64,000 nucleotides of DNA from Polynucleobacter sp. 71A-WALBACH (GTDB taxonomy: Bacteria > Pseudomonadota > Gammaproteobacteria > Burkholderiales > Burkholderiaceae). The translations under genes were made by a program, and so were the position numbers. How positions within the stretch are numbered: the first letter of the stretch is position 1; every line of letters starts with the position of its first letter. Positions 49,109 to 60,696 of this stretch are shown one piece after another. Under the pieces are notes generated by a model, which was not told the origin of the DNA, did no database searches, and saw only the letters and a program-made list of their open reading frames with translations. The stretch spans positions 62,001 through 126,000 of the forward strand of contig NZ_JACVOP010000001.1 of assembly GCF_018882365.1 (NCBI RefSeq), given 5' to 3'.

Positions 49109-50256
49109 TGTCCAAGTCCAATAATCTACATATTGATTTATTTCGCGAGCAGATTCTGGCAGCAGCCAAAAATAAAACCCCTCTATCTATTGAAGGCGGT
49201 GGCACAAAGTCTTGGTATGGCAACGTCAATTCATATACTAAGTTAGACACTCGCCCTTACTCTGGGATCCTGGAATATCAACCTGAAGAGCTGGTGATTA
49301 CCGCTTGTGCCGGTACGCCATTAAAGGAAATTGAGGCAGCTTTAGCCGAGAAGAATCAAGTACTGGCTTTTGAGCCCCCACATTTTGGTGACTCCGCAAC
49401 GTTTGGTGGAGCGATTGCCGCAGGCTTAGCGGGGCCAGGCCGTATTAGCGTTGGTAACTTACGCGACTTTGTTCTCGGTGCACGCATCTTGGATGGCAAA
49501 GGCCAGGACTTATCTTTTGGTGGCAAGGTCATGAAGAACGTCGCAGGATATGACGTCTCTCGTTTGCTACCTGGTTCTATGGGAACCCTGTCGCTATTAC
49601 TCGAGGCCTCCGTAAAAGTGTTGCCTCGACCAGCAGCCACGACAACACTTCGCTGCAACATTAGTCAAGCGCGCGCCCTGCAACTTTTAAATCAATGGGC
49701 GGGCCAGCCTCTGCCACTCTCAGCTAGTTGCTGGATAGGAAGCTCAACCGGCGGTGATGGTGAGCTCACTATTCGTCTGGCAGGTGCAGCCGCAGCCGTG
49801 AAGGCAGCCATTCCTTTCATGGGTGCAGCAGTCAATGCAACAGAATTAGATCCAAACGCTGCCCAAACTTTCTGGCATCAACTGCGCGAGCAACAATTGC
49901 CTGCATTTACCAATCTCAAGGACGATGACACCCTCTATCGCCTTGCACTTCCAGCTGCCTGCGGTCCACTGACCCTTAAAAATATCGGTAGTGACCTGGT
50001 TTTGGAATGGCATGGGCAACAACGTTGGTTTGCAGCGTCTAGTGATGACGCTACCTTTGCGTCCATCAAAGCTTTAGCTAATGCAAATGGTGGGCATGCA
50101 ACTCGTTTTAAACAAGGAAGCAATGTTGATCCAAGCAAGCCACGCTTTACCCTTCTGAGTGAGCAAGCTCACTCAACTGCCTTAGAGGCAGTACAAGCAC
50201 GCCTAAGAGCCGCCTTTGATCCAGCAGGCGTATTTGCTACTTCACGTCTTCCTTAA
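49108..50256 (+). CDS. glcE: Glycolate oxidase subunit GlcE
   Basis: Second FAD-domain subunit of glycolate dehydrogenase. 382 residues with an N-terminal PCMH domain: SIEGGGTKSWYG, the GDSATFGGAIAAGLAGPGRISVGNLRDFVLG block, and KVMKNVAGYDVSRLLPGSMG. The C-terminal half is less conserved, as is usual for GlcE. It starts at the last base of glcD (TAATG) and is followed by glcF after eight bases. The three genes form the glcDEF operon. A GlcC regulator is not seen. Confidence 0.94.
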   Translation: MSKSNNLHIDLFREQILAAAKNKTPLSIEGGGTKSWYGNVNSYTKLDTRPYSGILEYQPEELVITACAGTPLKEIEAALAEKNQVLAFEPPHFGDSATFGGAIAAGLAGPGRISVGNLRDFVLGARILDGKGQDLSFGGKVMKNVAGYDVSRLLPGSMGTLSLLLEASVKVLPRPAATTTLRCNISQARALQLLNQWAGQPLPLSASCWIGSSTGGDGELTIRLAGAAAAVKAAIPFMGAAVNATELDPNAAQTFWHQLREQQLPAFTNLKDDDTLYRLALPAACGPLTLKNIGSDLVLEWHGQQRWFAASSDDATFASIKALANANGGHATRFKQGSNVDPSKPRFTLLSEQAHSTALEAVQARLRAAFDPAGVFATSRLP

Positions 50257-50264
50257 GTCTTTAT

Positions 50265-51545
50265 ATGCAAACTCAACTCGCCCCCCAATTCGCCAATACC
50301 CCTGAAGGTATTGAGGCAGCCAGAATTCTTGGTAAATGTGTGCACTGTGGCTTCTGTACCGCCACATGTCCTACTTATCAAATTTTAGGTGATGAACTAG
50401 ACGGTCCTCGTGGTCGCATCTACTTAATTAAGCAAATGGCAGAAGGGCAAGTGCCAACCGAAAAAACACGTTTGCATTTAGACCGCTGCCTGACTTGCCG
50501 TAATTGCGAAAGCACTTGCCCTAGTGGCGTGCAATATGGGAACTTGATTGATATCGGCCGCAAGTGGGCAGAAGAAAATACTCCAGAGCGTCCTATTGGT
50601 CAGCGCCTTACACGCTGGGCCCTCAAAGAAGGTTTAACCAGTCCTAAGTTATTTAATTCCGCAATGACTCTGGGGCGCTTAGTACGCCCACTCATGCCGG
50701 CTGGTATCGCACGCAAGATTCCAGAAGCAAAAAATAAAGCTTTAGCGAGTAGCACTGATCCTTACGCCAGACCACAAGCCAGCCACTCTCGCAAGATGCT
50801 TTTGCTTGAAGGTTGTGTGCAGCCGGGCATGCTACCAAATATTAACTCCGCGACTGCACGTGTTTTAGATGCGCTCAAGATTCAATTGATTAGCGCACCT
50901 AATGCCACTTGCTGCGGCGCGTTGCGCTATCACCTCAACGATCAAGCTGGTGGCCTAGAAAACGCCAAACAAAATATCGATGCCTGGTGGCCACAGGTTG
51001 CCCAAGGTGTAGAGGCGATTGTGATGACTGCCTCTGGATGTGGTGTGATGGTCAAGGACTACGGACATCTATTTGCAAATGATCCGCAATACGCGGCTAA
51101 GGCCAAGACCATCTCCGAACTCACTAAAGATATTTCTGAAATCTTGCCAGCACTTCAGGAAGAGCTTATTACTCTAGTGGGCGCTGATCCAAAACCTGGT
51201 GTGGTTTATCACCCGCCCTGCACGCTGCAACATGGTCAGCAAATTCGTGGAAAGGTAGAGGGTCTTCTATCTGGCATTGGTATTGGCGTACGCCTTTGTG
51301 CCGATAGTCATCTTTGCTGTGGCTCCGCAGGCACATACTCAGTAACCCAACCCGAGTTATCTGAACAATTGCGTAAAAATAAATTAGGTCACCTCCAAAC
51401 TGCATGTGAAGAGTCTGGCGCAGAAGTCATTGTTTCTGGCAATATTGGCTGCATCACGCATCTTCAGCAAGATGACACTCCAGTTCTTCATTGGATCGAG
51501 ATTGTTGATCAACTCATTAGCCAACAGAACCGAACCAAACAATGA
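50265..51545 (+). CDS. glcF: Glycolate oxidase iron-sulfur subunit GlcF
   Basis: Electron-transfer subunit with two [4Fe-4S] clusters: CVHCGFCTATCP (Cys25, 28, 31, 35) and CLTCRNCESTCP (Cys75, 78, 81, 85). Two CCG domains follow, with the ATCCGALRYH and HLCCGSAGTYS motifs. 426 residues is normal. It passes electrons to the membrane quinone pool with GlcDE. It overlaps the following yggS-type gene by four bases (ATGA), so glcDEF-yggS-proC appear to be translated together. Confidence 0.95.
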   Translation: MQTQLAPQFANTPEGIEAARILGKCVHCGFCTATCPTYQILGDELDGPRGRIYLIKQMAEGQVPTEKTRLHLDRCLTCRNCESTCPSGVQYGNLIDIGRKWAEENTPERPIGQRLTRWALKEGLTSPKLFNSAMTLGRLVRPLMPAGIARKIPEAKNKALASSTDPYARPQASHSRKMLLLEGCVQPGMLPNINSATARVLDALKIQLISAPNATCCGALRYHLNDQAGGLENAKQNIDAWWPQVAQGVEAIVMTASGCGVMVKDYGHLFANDPQYAAKAKTISELTKDISEILPALQEELITLVGADPKPGVVYHPPCTLQHGQQIRGKVEGLLSGIGIGVRLCADSHLCCGSAGTYSVTQPELSEQLRKNKLGHLQTACEESGAEVIVSGNIGCITHLQQDDTPVLHWIEIVDQLISQQNRTKQ

Positions 51546-52267
51546 GTCAAGTTACTGCCAACCTGATGTTGGTAAGGCAAAGACTGGAGTTAGCAGCGCT
51601 AGCGGCTAAACGCGAGCCCGAGGATATCCAACTGCTTGCCGTGAGCAAAACTTTTCCGACCATGGCGATTGAGGAGGCTATGCATGCTGGCCAAACCGCT
51701 TTTGGCGAAAACTATGTCCAGGAGGGTGTTGAAAAAATTCAGCAACTCGCTAAATTACGTCCCTGGCTAGAGTGGCACTTTATTGGCCCACTTCAAAGTA
51801 ATAAAACGCGTGATGTGGCAGAGCATTTTGACTGGGTGCACAGTATTGACCGTCTCAAAATTGCAGAACGTCTTTCTAGCCAGCGCGGAGAATTTCCTGA
51901 CTTAGGCGAATTACAAGTTTGCGTTCAAATTAATGTCAGCGAAGAAGAATCAAAAAGTGGTTTAGCAATTGAGGAAGTAGAAGTACTTTGCGATGCGATT
52001 GCCAAATTGCCTAATCTTGCTCTTCGCGGACTGATGGCTATCCCTGCGCCTAGCGATAATGTGAATCAACAACGCCAAGCGTTTTCGGCCGTCAGAGAGT
52101 GCTTTGCTAGCATTAAAGCGAAGCATAGTAATGATGTTGGGTATGATTTCTTTGACACTCTCTCTATGGGGATGTCGGATGATATGGAAGCTGCAATCGC
52201 TGAAGGCAGTACCATGGTACGTGTAGGAAGCGCCATTTTTGGGAAGCGCGATAAGATAAAAGCATGA
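51542..52267 (+). CDS. yggS: Pyridoxal phosphate homeostasis protein (YggS/PLPBP)
   Basis: PLP-binding barrel protein that balances free pyridoxal phosphate and affects amino-acid pools; no catalysis known. The PLP-binding lysine is Lys36 in LLAVSKTFP. GENYVQEGVEKI, WHFIGPLQSNKT and the SMGMSDDMEAAIAEGSTMVRVGSAIFG C-terminal block are the family signature. 241 residues. It overlaps glcF and proC by four bases each (ATGA). The yggS-proC pair is widely conserved. Confidence 0.95.
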   Translation: MSQVTANLMLVRQRLELAALAAKREPEDIQLLAVSKTFPTMAIEEAMHAGQTAFGENYVQEGVEKIQQLAKLRPWLEWHFIGPLQSNKTRDVAEHFDWVHSIDRLKIAERLSSQRGEFPDLGELQVCVQINVSEEESKSGLAIEEVEVLCDAIAKLPNLALRGLMAIPAPSDNVNQQRQAFSAVRECFASIKAKHSNDVGYDFFDTLSMGMSDDMEAAIAEGSTMVRVGSAIFGKRDKIKA

Positions 52268-53124
52268 GCACACAACAAATAAACCAAAACGCCCATATCA
52301 CCTTTATTGGCGGTGGCAATATGGGCCGCGCATTAATTAGTGGATTGCTATCTAACGGCTTTGAAGCCAATCAACTTTCTGTAGTCGAGGCCAATGCCAG
52401 CACTGGCTTGCAATTACATCAAGATTTTGGCGTTCAAATCATTGGTGCTTTAGATCAAATCGCTTTTGACTTTTCAAAGAACAATGTCGTAGTTATGGCC
52501 ATTAAGCCTCAAGACTTTAATGTTGTAGCCAAGTCTTTAAGTGCGAAGCTTAAGCATGCCACCTCACCCGGTCCGTTGATCCTGAGTATTGCCGCTGGCA
52601 TTCGTCTCAAAGATATGAGTCGTTGGCTTGACCATGAGCGTTGTGTTCGCGCCATGCCGAACACGCCAGCCCTGATTGGTAAAGGCATAACTGGTCTATT
52701 CGCCGATGCTGCCGTCAATACATCTGACCGCGCTCTAGCGGAAACTATTTGCAGTGCAGTAGGCCAAGCAGTCTGGGTAAATGAAGAGAAACTCATGGAT
52801 GCCGTTACTGCTGTCTCCGGAAGTGGTCCTGCCTATGTTTTTGCTTTTTTAGAGGCAATGCAATCTAGTGGCGAGAAGCTTGGGCTCGATGCAGCCACTG
52901 CCCGCAAGCTAGCTTATGCGACCCTAGAAGGTGCCACCCAGCTAGCCCATAACTCAGATGAACATGCAGGTGTACTACGTGAACGAGTCACCTCCAAGGG
53001 TGGTACAACAGCCGCAGCATTGGACATGCTGAAGCAGCTCGATTGGCATGGAGCGCTTGAAAAAGCAATTGACGCTGCCAGCCAACGTGGCAAAGCAATG
53101 GGTGATGAACTAGGAAAGAGCTGA
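52264..53124 (+). CDS. proC: Pyrroline-5-carboxylate reductase
   Basis: Last step of proline synthesis, NAD(P)H-dependent. The Rossmann motif ITFIGGGNMGRALISGLL (about 11-28), the RAMPNTPALIGKGITG segment, and the AVSGSGPAYVFAFLEAM / LREXVTSKGGTT-type C-terminal block are diagnostic. 286 residues, slightly longer than the roughly 270 of E. coli because of N-terminal residues. It overlaps yggS by four bases and ends seven bases before the ubiA stop. Confidence 0.95.
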   Translation: MSTQQINQNAHITFIGGGNMGRALISGLLSNGFEANQLSVVEANASTGLQLHQDFGVQIIGALDQIAFDFSKNNVVVMAIKPQDFNVVAKSLSAKLKHATSPGPLILSIAAGIRLKDMSRWLDHERCVRAMPNTPALIGKGITGLFADAAVNTSDRALAETICSAVGQAVWVNEEKLMDAVTAVSGSGPAYVFAFLEAMQSSGEKLGLDAATARKLAYATLEGATQLAHNSDEHAGVLRERVTSKGGTTAAALDMLKQLDWHGALEKAIDAASQRGKAMGDELGKS

Positions 53125-53131
53125 AGGCGAG

Positions 53132-54001
53132 CTAAATACGAGCAAGGCCCAAGAGGATTCCTAGAAATAGGAATCCGCCCAACCAGTTGTTGTGACGAAA
53201 AGCCTTAAAGCAATCCTCGCGCTTACGAGTAGACACTAATTTCAGGTGATACACAGCGCAAGCTAAAGCTAAGCACCAGCCTACCCAAAAGTAATTATTG
53301 AGGTTCGCCAGCTGAGCCACCCAAATCTGACTGAGAAATAGTGCCCCGTAACTCAGAGCAATTGCGAGCACCTCAAAACGTCCAAAGGTAATAGCGGAGG
53401 TGCGCAAACCTAAACGCAAATCATCTTCGCGATCAACCATGGCATACGCGGTGTCATACGCAATGGCCCAGAAGATATTGCCGATAAATAAAACCCAAGC
53501 TTCTAATGGGATAAAACCGAGGACTGCTGCATAGGCCATCGGAATCCCAAATCCAAAGGCAATACCAAGGACTGCTTGTGGAATAGCAAAGAAGCGCTTG
53601 GTAAAGGGATAGAGAATCGCGACCGCTAAGGCAAAGAAAGAGAGTTCTTTAGTTAAAGCATTCAGGGGTTGAATGAGCAAGAAGGCCATCAACGCTAGAG
53701 CAGCTGCTACTCCGAGAGCCTCTTTCCCAGAAATCTTTCCACTCGTAATGGGGCGATCCTTTGTTCTCAATACATGACGATCAAAATCTTGATCTGCATA
53801 GTCATTGATAGCGCAACCGGCGCTACGCATTAAAAAAGTTCCTAGGGTAAAAATAATGAGGAGATGCCACTCGGGGAAACCGCCGCTGGCTAGCCACAGC
53901 GCCCATAAAGTTGGCCACAATAGAAGCAAAGTTCCAATTGGCTTATCCAAACGAATCAAGTAGGCATAGTCAACAATACGATTACGCATTAGAGAAATCA
54001 T
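53132..54001 (-). CDS. ubiA: 4-hydroxybenzoate octaprenyltransferase
   Basis: Membrane prenyltransferase that attaches the isoprenoid tail to 4-hydroxybenzoate in ubiquinone synthesis. 289 residues with about eight hydrophobic helices. The first Asp-rich motif NDYADQDFD (about 66-74) and the second [13 protein letters not shown] (about 185-197) bind Mg and prenyl diphosphate. The start is the ATG at 54001 (AAAGAAAG just upstream); an in-frame ATG at 53989 is equally possible. It follows recG on the same strand by 36 bases. Confidence 0.95.
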   Translation of the reverse strand: MISLMRNRIVDYAYLIRLDKPIGTLLLLWPTLWALWLASGGFPEWHLLIIFTLGTFLMRSAGCAINDYADQDFDRHVLRTKDRPITSGKISGKEALGVAAALALMAFLLIQPLNALTKELSFFALAVAILYPFTKRFFAIPQAVLGIAFGFGIPMAYAAVLGFIPLEAWVLFIGNIFWAIAYDTAYAMVDREDDLRLGLRTSAITFGRFEVLAIALSYGALFLSQIWVAQLANLNNYFWVGWCLALACAVYHLKLVSTRKREDCFKAFRHNNWLGGFLFLGILLGLARI

Positions 54002-54037
54002 CTTTCTTTATTTACAAGAATTGTCATGGCGCAATTA

Positions 54038-56128
54038 TCAAGCCTTTAAAAATTCTGTACGAGATCCCAGCCAACGCTCAAGATGTCTTTCTACTAGATC
54101 ACTATGCTCAGCTAGCAAGCGCTCTGCCGCGGTCTGTGCCAACTCAATTAACCACGCATCGCGCTGAAGATCCACAAATCGCAACATGGCATCGCCAGAC
54201 TGCTTTGCACCTAGCAACTCGCCAGGGCCACGAAGTGATAAGTCCCGCTCTGCAATTACAAATCCATCTGATGTTTCTCGCAAAGTCTGTAGCCGCTCTT
54301 TGGCAGCCAAAGATAAGGGCTCTGCATACATCAAGATACAAACTGAATCGGCTGAGCCTCGCCCGACGCGCCCCCGCAACTGATGAATCTGCGCATAACC
54401 AAACCGTTCGGCATGCTCAATTACCATCAGTGCTGCATTAGGAACGTCCACACCCACTTCAATCACTGTAGTAGCAACTAGCAGTTGAATTTCATTGGCC
54501 TTAAAAGCCGCCATCACAGCAGCTTTCTCTTCACTCTTTAAGCGTCCATGAACTAGACCAACTTTGAAATTCGGCAAAGCTTGCGTGAGCTGCTCAAAAC
54601 TTTCAACGGCTGTTTGCAATTGGAGGACTTCAGACTCTTCAATCAAAGGGCAAACCCAATAAGCCTGTAGACCCTTAACCAACCAATCATGTAGGCCATT
54701 AATTACTTCATCCCGGCGCGCTGCTTTCACTACTTTGGTGGCAATGGGTTTACGTCCCGGAGGTAATTCATCAATCACCGAAACATCGAGATCAGCGTAA
54801 TAGGTCATCGCCAACGTGCGAGGAATGGGAGTGGCCGACATCATGAGTTGGTGACAATAAAATAATTCGGAGCCAACCCGTTGCTGAATCTCTAAACGTT
54901 GTCTTACGCCAAAACGGTGTTGCTCATCAATCACCGCTAAACCTAACTTCGCAAAACTTACCTTATCCTGAATGAGGGCATGCGTGCCGACAATAAGTTG
55001 CGCATCGCCACTTTCAATTATCTCTTGTGCAAGTCTTTTTTCCTTTGCTTTCAAGCTACCCGAAAGCCAAGCAATCTTCACACCTAAAGGCTCAAACCAC
55101 TCCTTCATTTTGAGATAGTGTTGTTCCGCCAGAATTTCCGTTGGTGCCATGATCGCAGCTTGATAGCCATGGTCCATAGCGCGGGCAGCGGCCAAGGCTG
55201 CAATCACAGTTTTTCCGCTACCAACATCACCTTGCAATAAGCGATTCATTGGAAAGGTATTTGATAGATCGAGCCCAATCTCAGACCAGACACGTGTTTG
55301 AGCGCCAGTCAGATCGAAAGGCAAGACTTTAAGCAAGCCGTCTTCAATACCAAGATTTTCTTTATTTGCTGCTTTGGTTTTTTGCTCACTCTTCTCAAAA
55401 CTTGGGGCACGCCTTTCTCTACGAATAGCATGCGCCCGCTTTAGGGAAATCTGCTGCGCAAGCAATTCTTCAAACTGCACACGGCGCCAAGCAGGATGCG
55501 TACGTTCAAGCAGTGATTGGGTATTTGCGTCCGCAGGCGGTTGGTGCAAATAGGCAATCGCATCTTGCAAAGGGGGCCAGTCGTTTGTTGGTAATATTTC
55601 CGCCATGAGCTTAGGCGGTAAAAATTCAGCCAAACTTTCTTTCAGACTAGCGTCACGCAAGGCCTGTAAGACTGCCTTACGAATAATGGTTTGCGAGATT
55701 CCCGCACTAGCTGGATACACCGGGGTCAAACTCGCTGGCAATGGTGAATCCGGTGTTACAGCGCGCACTGTGGGATGAACCATCTCCGCGCCTTGATAAC
55801 CCTCACGGACCTCACCGCGCACCCGTACATGACTGCCGACAGCCATCTGCTTCTGCTGGCTAGGATAGAAATTCAGAAAACGGAGTTGGAGAGAGCCAGA
55901 GTCATCCTCAATCGTGACTAAAAGCTGTCGTCTAGGGCGAAACATGACCTGATTTCGGATAACCACACCCTGAGTCTGAATGGAATGGAATCTCCCTAGC
56001 CCCAGGGCTTCCTCAATAGTGAAGAGCTCGGTCTCATCCTCGTAACGTGATGGCAGATGCAAAGCAAGTGCCATAGGGCTGTTTAAACCCATCTTTTCGA
56101 GTGCAGTTGGCGGTCGCTTAGTCGTCAT
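54038..56128 (-). CDS. recG: ATP-dependent DNA helicase RecG
   Basis: Branch-migration helicase for stalled forks and Holliday junctions. An N-terminal OB-type wedge domain (about 60-150) precedes the SF2 helicase core: Walker A GDVGSGKT at 300-307, DEQH box (VIDEQHRFG), SATPIPRT, and QLRGRVGRG near 590. 696 residues. The start is the ATG at 56128 (MTTKRPPTALEKMG); the longer frame to 56197 would overlap queA and is rejected. It diverges from queA by 30 bases. Confidence 0.96.
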   Translation of the reverse strand: MTTKRPPTALEKMGLNSPMALALHLPSRYEDETELFTIEEALGLGRFHSIQTQGVVIRNQVMFRPRRQLLVTIEDDSGSLQLRFLNFYPSQQKQMAVGSHVRVRGEVREGYQGAEMVHPTVRAVTPDSPLPASLTPVYPASAGISQTIIRKAVLQALRDASLKESLAEFLPPKLMAEILPTNDWPPLQDAIAYLHQPPADANTQSLLERTHPAWRRVQFEELLAQQISLKRAHAIRRERRAPSFEKSEQKTKAANKENLGIEDGLLKVLPFDLTGAQTRVWSEIGLDLSNTFPMNRLLQGDVGSGKTVIAALAAARAMDHGYQAAIMAPTEILAEQHYLKMKEWFEPLGVKIAWLSGSLKAKEKRLAQEIIESGDAQLIVGTHALIQDKVSFAKLGLAVIDEQHRFGVRQRLEIQQRVGSELFYCHQLMMSATPIPRTLAMTYYADLDVSVIDELPPGRKPIATKVVKAARRDEVINGLHDWLVKGLQAYWVCPLIEESEVLQLQTAVESFEQLTQALPNFKVGLVHGRLKSEEKAAVMAAFKANEIQLLVATTVIEVGVDVPNAALMVIEHAERFGYAQIHQLRGRVGRGSADSVCILMYAEPLSLAAKERLQTLRETSDGFVIAERDLSLRGPGELLGAKQSGDAMLRFVDLQRDAWLIELAQTAAERLLAEHSDLVERHLERWLGSRTEFLKA

Positions 56129-56158
56129 CGTTAAAATCCAATACCTGATGGTAATGCT

Positions 56159-58359
<2,201 letters not shown>

Positions 58360-58438
58360 TAGCCCCTGGGCAGTAAATCGGCCCTCAAAGCCCCATACAG
58401 TTTAGAATTGCGGGTTTACGGCTTCGCTTTAAAAGCCT

Positions 58439-58455
58439 AAAACTGAAGCAGTTTT
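58439..58455 (+). other. Small AT-rich hairpin upstream of yajC
   Basis: Perfect seven-base stem AAAACTG / CAGTTTT with a three-base AAG loop and a T4 tail, 27 bases before the yajC start. Only two of seven pairs are GC, so as a terminator of tgt it would be weak. The rest of the 122-base tgt-yajC gap holds no clear promoter. Confidence 0.4.
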
Positions 58456-58481
58456 CAATTGGTAATTAATGGAGGTTTTGT

Positions 58482-58808
58482 ATGTGGATTAGTAACGCTT
58501 TTGCCCAGGCTCCAGCCGCGGGTTCAGACTCTAGTGGCTTGATGAGCTTTCTCCCCCTGATTTTGATGTTTGCAGTGCTGTACTTCATCATGATTCGCCC
58601 ACAAATGAAGCGTCAAAAAGAAACTAAAGCCATGCTTGAATCTTTGTCTGTTGGCGACGAAGTAGTCACTGTTGGCGGCATCATCGGCAAAGTGACCGCA
58701 TTGAAAGATCAGGTAGTGACTGTTGAAATTTCTGCTGGCACTGAAGTGCAGATGCAAAAAGGCGCCATCACAACAGTATTGCCAAAGGGCTCACTGAAGT
58801 CTGCTTAA
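58482..58808 (+). CDS. yajC: Preprotein translocase accessory subunit YajC
   Basis: Small membrane partner of the SecDF complex. 108 residues: one hydrophobic helix (about 21-37) followed by IMIRPQMKRQKETKAML and a soluble YajC domain with DEVVTVGGIIGKV. A strong GGAGG lies six bases upstream of the ATG. It stands 25 bases before secD, in the standard yajC-secD-secF order. Confidence 0.96.
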   Translation: MWISNAFAQAPAAGSDSSGLMSFLPLILMFAVLYFIMIRPQMKRQKETKAMLESLSVGDEVVTVGGIIGKVTALKDQVVTVEISAGTEVQMQKGAITTVLPKGSLKSA

Positions 58809-58833
58809 TACGCTTGTTTAAAAGTATCTCAAT

Positions 58834-60693
58834 ATGAATCGCTACCCTCTCTGGAAATACATAGTCATCCTATTTGCTTTATTAATCGGAGGACTGTATT
58901 CATTACCCAATTTCTATGGAGAGGCTCCAGCGGTTCAAGTCTCATCCGCCAAACCAACCATTAAGGTTGATTTGGCGACTCAGTCTCGAGTCGAAAAGAT
59001 TCTGACTGATGACAACATTAGTAATACCGGCATCTTCTTTGAATCTACAGGCAACGTAGGTTCAATCAAAATCCGCTTTAACAATACCGACATTCAACTT
59101 CGCGCACGCGACTTGCTGCAGCAGAAATTGAACATCGATCAAAACGAACCCAACTTTACGGTTGCATTAAATCTACTCTCCAATACGCCTGGATGGTTGA
59201 ATGCGCTAAATGCATTACCAATGCCCCTGGGTCTTGACTTGCGTGGCGGTGTTTATTTCTTGCTGCAAGTGGACATGAAGGGTGCGGTGCAGAAGAAGGT
59301 GACTTCTTTAGCAACGGATATTCGTAGCCAGTTGCGTGATAAATCGATTCGTCAACAAGGTATTGAGCGCGGTCAAGACACTATCACTCTCACTTTTGGC
59401 AGCACTGAAGACGCAGAAAAAGCACGTACTGTTTTGATGACAAGTCAGCCTGAGTTGACCTGGCAAATTAAACCTACTGGCTTGTCTCCAAAACTCGTGG
59501 GCGAATTCAAACCTACTGCTTTGAAAGAAATTCAAGATAACGCAGTCAAACAAAATATCGTCACACTCAATAAGCGCGTGAATGAATTGGCTGTTAAAGA
59601 ACCAGTCATTCAACAGCAAGGTGCCGAGCGCATCGTTGTTCAACTACCCGGCGTTCAAGACACCGCTCGCGCCAAAGATATTATTGGTCGTACCGCAACC
59701 CTCGAATCTAGACTCGCTGATCCAATTGTTTCAACTATCGCGATTGGTGAAACTCCTCCTCCAGGTATGGACGTCTTCCGCTTTGGTGAAACCCGTCAAG
59801 GTGTATTCAAAAAATCGGTGATCTTTAGTGGTGATCGCATTACTGATGCAAGCGCAGGCTTTGATCAAAACCAACGCCCTGCGGTGAATATCTCCTTAGA
59901 TGCTGCTGGTGGTCGCGTCATGCAAGAAGTTACTCGTGAAAACATTGGTAAGCCAATGGGCATGATCTTGTTTGAAAAAGGTAAAGGTGAGGTTCTCACG
60001 ATTGCCACGATTCAAGGTGAGTTTGGTTCTAAATTTCAGATCACTGGTCAACCAACTACCGAGAGCGCTAATGACTTAGCTCTCTTGTTGCGCGCGGGCT
60101 CCTTAGCCGCTCCAATGGAAATTATTGAAGAGCGCACGATTGGACCAAGCCTCGGCGCGGAAAATATTGAGAAGGGCTTTAAATCCCTCATCATTGGTTT
60201 TGCCGCAATCTCTGTCTTTATGATTGCCTACTACCTCCTGTTTGGTACTTTCTCAGTCGTAGCTCTGGCAGTCAACTTATTACTGTTGATCTCTGTGCTT
60301 TCGATGTTGCAAGCCACCTTAACGTTGCCAGGTATCGCTGCGATGGCCTTAGCACTGGGTATGGCGATTGACTCCAACGTCTTGATTAACGAACGTATTC
60401 GTGAGGAGTTGCGCAATGGCGCCGCTCCTCAAACAGCTATTGCGGTTGGTTTTGATAAGGCTTGGGCAACCATTCTGGATTCGAACGTCACCACCTTGAT
60501 TGCTGGTCTTGCACTTCTCGCATTTGGCTCTGGCCCAATCAAAGGCTTCGCGGTAGTGCATTGCCTTGGTATTTTGACTTCAATGTTTTCAGCAGTCTTT
60601 TTCTCACGTGGCCTGGTTAACCTCTGGTACGGCAGAGGTAAAAAAGTTCAAAAACTCGCTATCGGCCAAGTTTGGCGTCCACAGGAGAAATAA
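58834..60693 (+). CDS. secD: Protein translocase subunit SecD
   Basis: Membrane protein that uses the proton motive force to finish protein export. 619 residues. An N-terminal helix (about 7-25) is followed by a large periplasmic part (about 30-445, with LGLDLRGGVYFLLQVD near 132 and the P1 head), then five helices with the GxxxAxxxxxNVLINERIREELRNG segment (conserved Asp and Arg in DSNVLINERI). It precedes secF by three bases. Confidence 0.97.
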   Translation: MNRYPLWKYIVILFALLIGGLYSLPNFYGEAPAVQVSSAKPTIKVDLATQSRVEKILTDDNISNTGIFFESTGNVGSIKIRFNNTDIQLRARDLLQQKLNIDQNEPNFTVALNLLSNTPGWLNALNALPMPLGLDLRGGVYFLLQVDMKGAVQKKVTSLATDIRSQLRDKSIRQQGIERGQDTITLTFGSTEDAEKARTVLMTSQPELTWQIKPTGLSPKLVGEFKPTALKEIQDNAVKQNIVTLNKRVNELAVKEPVIQQQGAERIVVQLPGVQDTARAKDIIGRTATLESRLADPIVSTIAIGETPPPGMDVFRFGETRQGVFKKSVIFSGDRITDASAGFDQNQRPAVNISLDAAGGRVMQEVTRENIGKPMGMILFEKGKGEVLTIATIQGEFGSKFQITGQPTTESANDLALLLRAGSLAAPMEIIEERTIGPSLGAENIEKGFKSLIIGFAAISVFMIAYYLLFGTFSVVALAVNLLLLISVLSMLQATLTLPGIAAMALALGMAIDSNVLINERIREELRNGAAPQTAIAVGFDKAWATILDSNVTTLIAGLALLAFGSGPIKGFAVVHCLGILTSMFSAVFFSRGLVNLWYGRGKKVQKLAIGQVWRPQEK

Positions 60694-60696
60694 GAC

